From the NCBI GenBank assembly GCA_029858545.1, contig JAOUFA010000005.1, positions 1 through 28,068 on the forward strand: a DNA stretch of 28,068 nt. Direction: 5' to 3'. The notes beneath the pieces are model-generated. The model did not search any database. It worked only from the letters and a program-made list of their open reading frames with translations, and was not told where the DNA came from. Positions 25,582 through 28,068 of the stretch are shown here, one piece after another. The DNA is from Betaproteobacteria bacterium (lineage in GTDB: Bacteria > Pseudomonadota > Gammaproteobacteria > Burkholderiales > SG8-39). Numbering within the stretch: the stretch's first letter is position 1; each line of letters opens with the position of its first letter. Position numbers and translations under genes: made by a program.

Positions 25582-25767
25582 GTGCCGGCGGTGGTTTCGT
25601 GGGTGGTCCCTCGCGGGGGCGGCCAAGGTGACGAGGGGAAACCTTAACAGGAAACAGGTTTGCTGACGGGGTCCGGGCGAGGCCGGACCGTGCAATCCGT
25701 CACATCGGCGCGGCGGGCGAAGGGGTGAGCGGGCGCGGCGCGGATCGCGGCGCGGTTCGGCGTCCCG

Positions 25768-26982
<1,215 letters not shown>

Positions 26983-27052
26983 GGCGTGCTCCTGGTGCGC
27001 GAAGGGCGATTCTGGAAGGGTGGTCCGGGCGGCGACCTGACTTACATCAAGC

Positions 27053-28068
27053 TTATCGGCTCCGTTCGAGAATCACCGCCAGCCCCTGGCCGACGCCGAT
27101 GCACAACGACACCGCGGCATAGCGCTGACCGCGGCGCTGCAGTTCGCGTGCCGCGGTCAGCGCGAGGCGCGCGCCCGAGGCGCCGAGCGGATGGCCGATC
27201 GCGATCGCGCCGCCGTTGGGATTGACGCGCGCATCGTTGAAATCGAGCTTCATCAGTTTCAGGCAGCCGAGCACCTGGCTCGCGAAGGCCTCATTGATTT
27301 CGATCAGGTCCATGTCCTCGAGCGCGAGCTTCGCGCGTTCGAGCGCCTTCGGGATCGCATACGCCGGACCGACTCCCATGATGCGCGGCTCGACGCCGGC
27401 CGAGGCGGCGGAGAGGATGCGCGCGAGCGGCTGCTTGCCGTGGCGTTCTCCCCAGCCGCGGCTTGCGATGACGAGCGCCGCGGCGCCGTCGTTCACCCCC
27501 GAGGCGTTGCCCGCGGTGACCACGCCGCCCTCGAACAGCGGCTTCAGCTTGGCGAGCGAATCGATCGACGAGTCGCGGCGCGGGTGCTCGTCGGCGTCGA
27601 CGATCGTGGGCGGGGCGTCTTTCTTCTTCGCCGGCAGTGACACCGGGAGAATCTCGCCGTTGTAGAAACCATCGGTCTCGGCCCGGACGTAGCGCTGTTG
27701 CGAGGAAAGCGCGAACTGGTCGGCCTCGGCGCGCGTGATGCCGAAATCCCTCGCCACGTTGTCGCCGGTCTGCGGCATCGAGTGGTCGCCGTATTGTTTC
27801 ACCAGGCGCGGGTTCTGGAAGCGCGCGCCGATCGTGCTGTCGTACAGCTTCACGTCGCGGCTGTACGCCGATTCCGACTTCGCCATCACATAGGGCGCGC
27901 GCGACATGCTCTCGACGCCACCGGCGATGTACAGGTCGCCCTCGCCGCAACTGACCGCGCGCGCGGCGTCGACCACCGCCTGAAGGCCGCTCGCGCACAG
28001 CCGGTTGACTGTCGCGCCGGGCGTGCTCGGCGGCAGTCCCGCGAGCAGCGCTGCGAAGCGCGCCACGT
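27053..28068 (-). CDS. Acetyl-CoA acyltransferase, 3-oxoadipyl-CoA thiolase-like (5' end outside window)
   Basis: About 338 codons of a thiolase of about 400 aa; the N-terminus lies beyond position 28068. The frame reads NVARFAALLAGLP at the edge, an internal thiolase segment, so the GTG at 28066 is a valine codon and not a start. Active-site motifs are present: NRLCASGLQAV (acyl-accepting Cys), GGVESMSRAP, NEAFASQVLG, GHPLGASGAR and CIGVGQG. The sequence resembles PcaF/PaaJ-type 3-oxoadipyl-CoA thiolases, but general beta-oxidation thiolases are close. With gcdH downstream, a role in aromatic or dicarboxylic acid breakdown is likely. Confidence 0.9.
   Translation of the reverse strand, partial: VARFAALLAGLPPSTPGATVNRLCASGLQAVVDAARAVSCGEGDLYIAGGVESMSRAPYVMAKSESAYSRDVKLYDSTIGARFQNPRLVKQYGDHSMPQTGDNVARDFGITRAEADQFALSSQQRYVRAETDGFYNGEILPVSLPAKKKDAPPTIVDADEHPRRDSSIDSLAKLKPLFEGGVVTAGNASGVNDGAAALVIASRGWGERHGKQPLARILSAASAGVEPRIMGVGPAYAIPKALERAKLALEDMDLIEINEAFASQVLGCLKLMKLDFNDARVNPNGGAIAIGHPLGASGARLALTAARELQRRGQRYAAVSLCIGVGQGLAVILERSR

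Noticed and set aside
23812..25647. 611-codon plus-strand frame opposite the GGDEF-EAL gene
   Set aside because: Antisense shadow, rich in Arg/Asp/His/Gln with no recognisable domain.

Overview
The window is GC-rich (most third codon positions are G or C) and gene-dense. Its gene set suggests a betaproteobacterium of the Rhodocyclales/Burkholderiales type: thioredoxin-type ArsC with Acr3, a ChrB/ChrA pair, ModABC plus TupABC, a UbiD-family enzyme, a DUF3187 protein, and glutaryl-CoA dehydrogenase next to a 3-oxoadipyl-CoA-type thiolase. This placement comes from gene content and sequence style and was not confirmed by any search. No rRNA, tRNA, CRISPR array, insertion sequence or integrase is visible.

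Positions 1-12,566 form an oxyanion and molybdenum/tungsten block. On the minus strand are a rhodanese-ChrB fusion and ChrA (chromate), and a five-gene run arsC-acr3-modA-modB-modC. In that run an arsenate-detoxification pair is joined by start/stop overlaps to the molybdate importer. Divergently on the plus strand lie tupB-tupC-tupA (tungstate import), a UbiD-family prenyl-FMN decarboxylase, and mobB-moeA-moaD-moaE-crcB (molybdenum cofactor assembly plus a fluoride channel). Nearly every junction inside these groups overlaps. TTG starts are unusually common here (arsC, modA, tupB, tupC). Three tiny ORFs end on the start codons of tupB, mobB and moaD and may couple translation.

Positions 12,592-19,879 are a protein-quality-control block. 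A secreted trypsin-like serine protease with a large unassigned C-terminal region faces a YjbQ/UPF0047 gene. A second-type FtsH protease is divergent from clpB. Between ftsH and clpB lie a nearly perfect 25-bp-arm palindrome and a sigma32-like heat-shock promoter for clpB.

Positions 19,956-25,581 are an envelope and signalling block: an exported DUF3187 protein, two YqgE/AlgH (DUF179) paralogues that both carry signal peptides, and a membrane MHYT-PAS-PAS-GGDEF-EAL protein. The distal yqgE paralogue overlaps the GGDEF-EAL gene by 4 bp. The 431-bp gap between the two yqgE genes contains a chain of seven consecutive hairpins. A TTGACA promoter precedes them and a bidirectional intrinsic terminator ends them, which makes this a candidate unannotated structured RNA.

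Positions 25,768-28,068 hold glutaryl-CoA dehydrogenase and the 3' part of a thiolase gene, consistent with degradation of aromatic or dicarboxylic acids.

The leads most worth following are the candidate RNA with the exported YqgE/c-di-GMP unit, the arsenic-molybdate operon fusion, and the mini-ORFs at the heads of the tungstate and cofactor operons.
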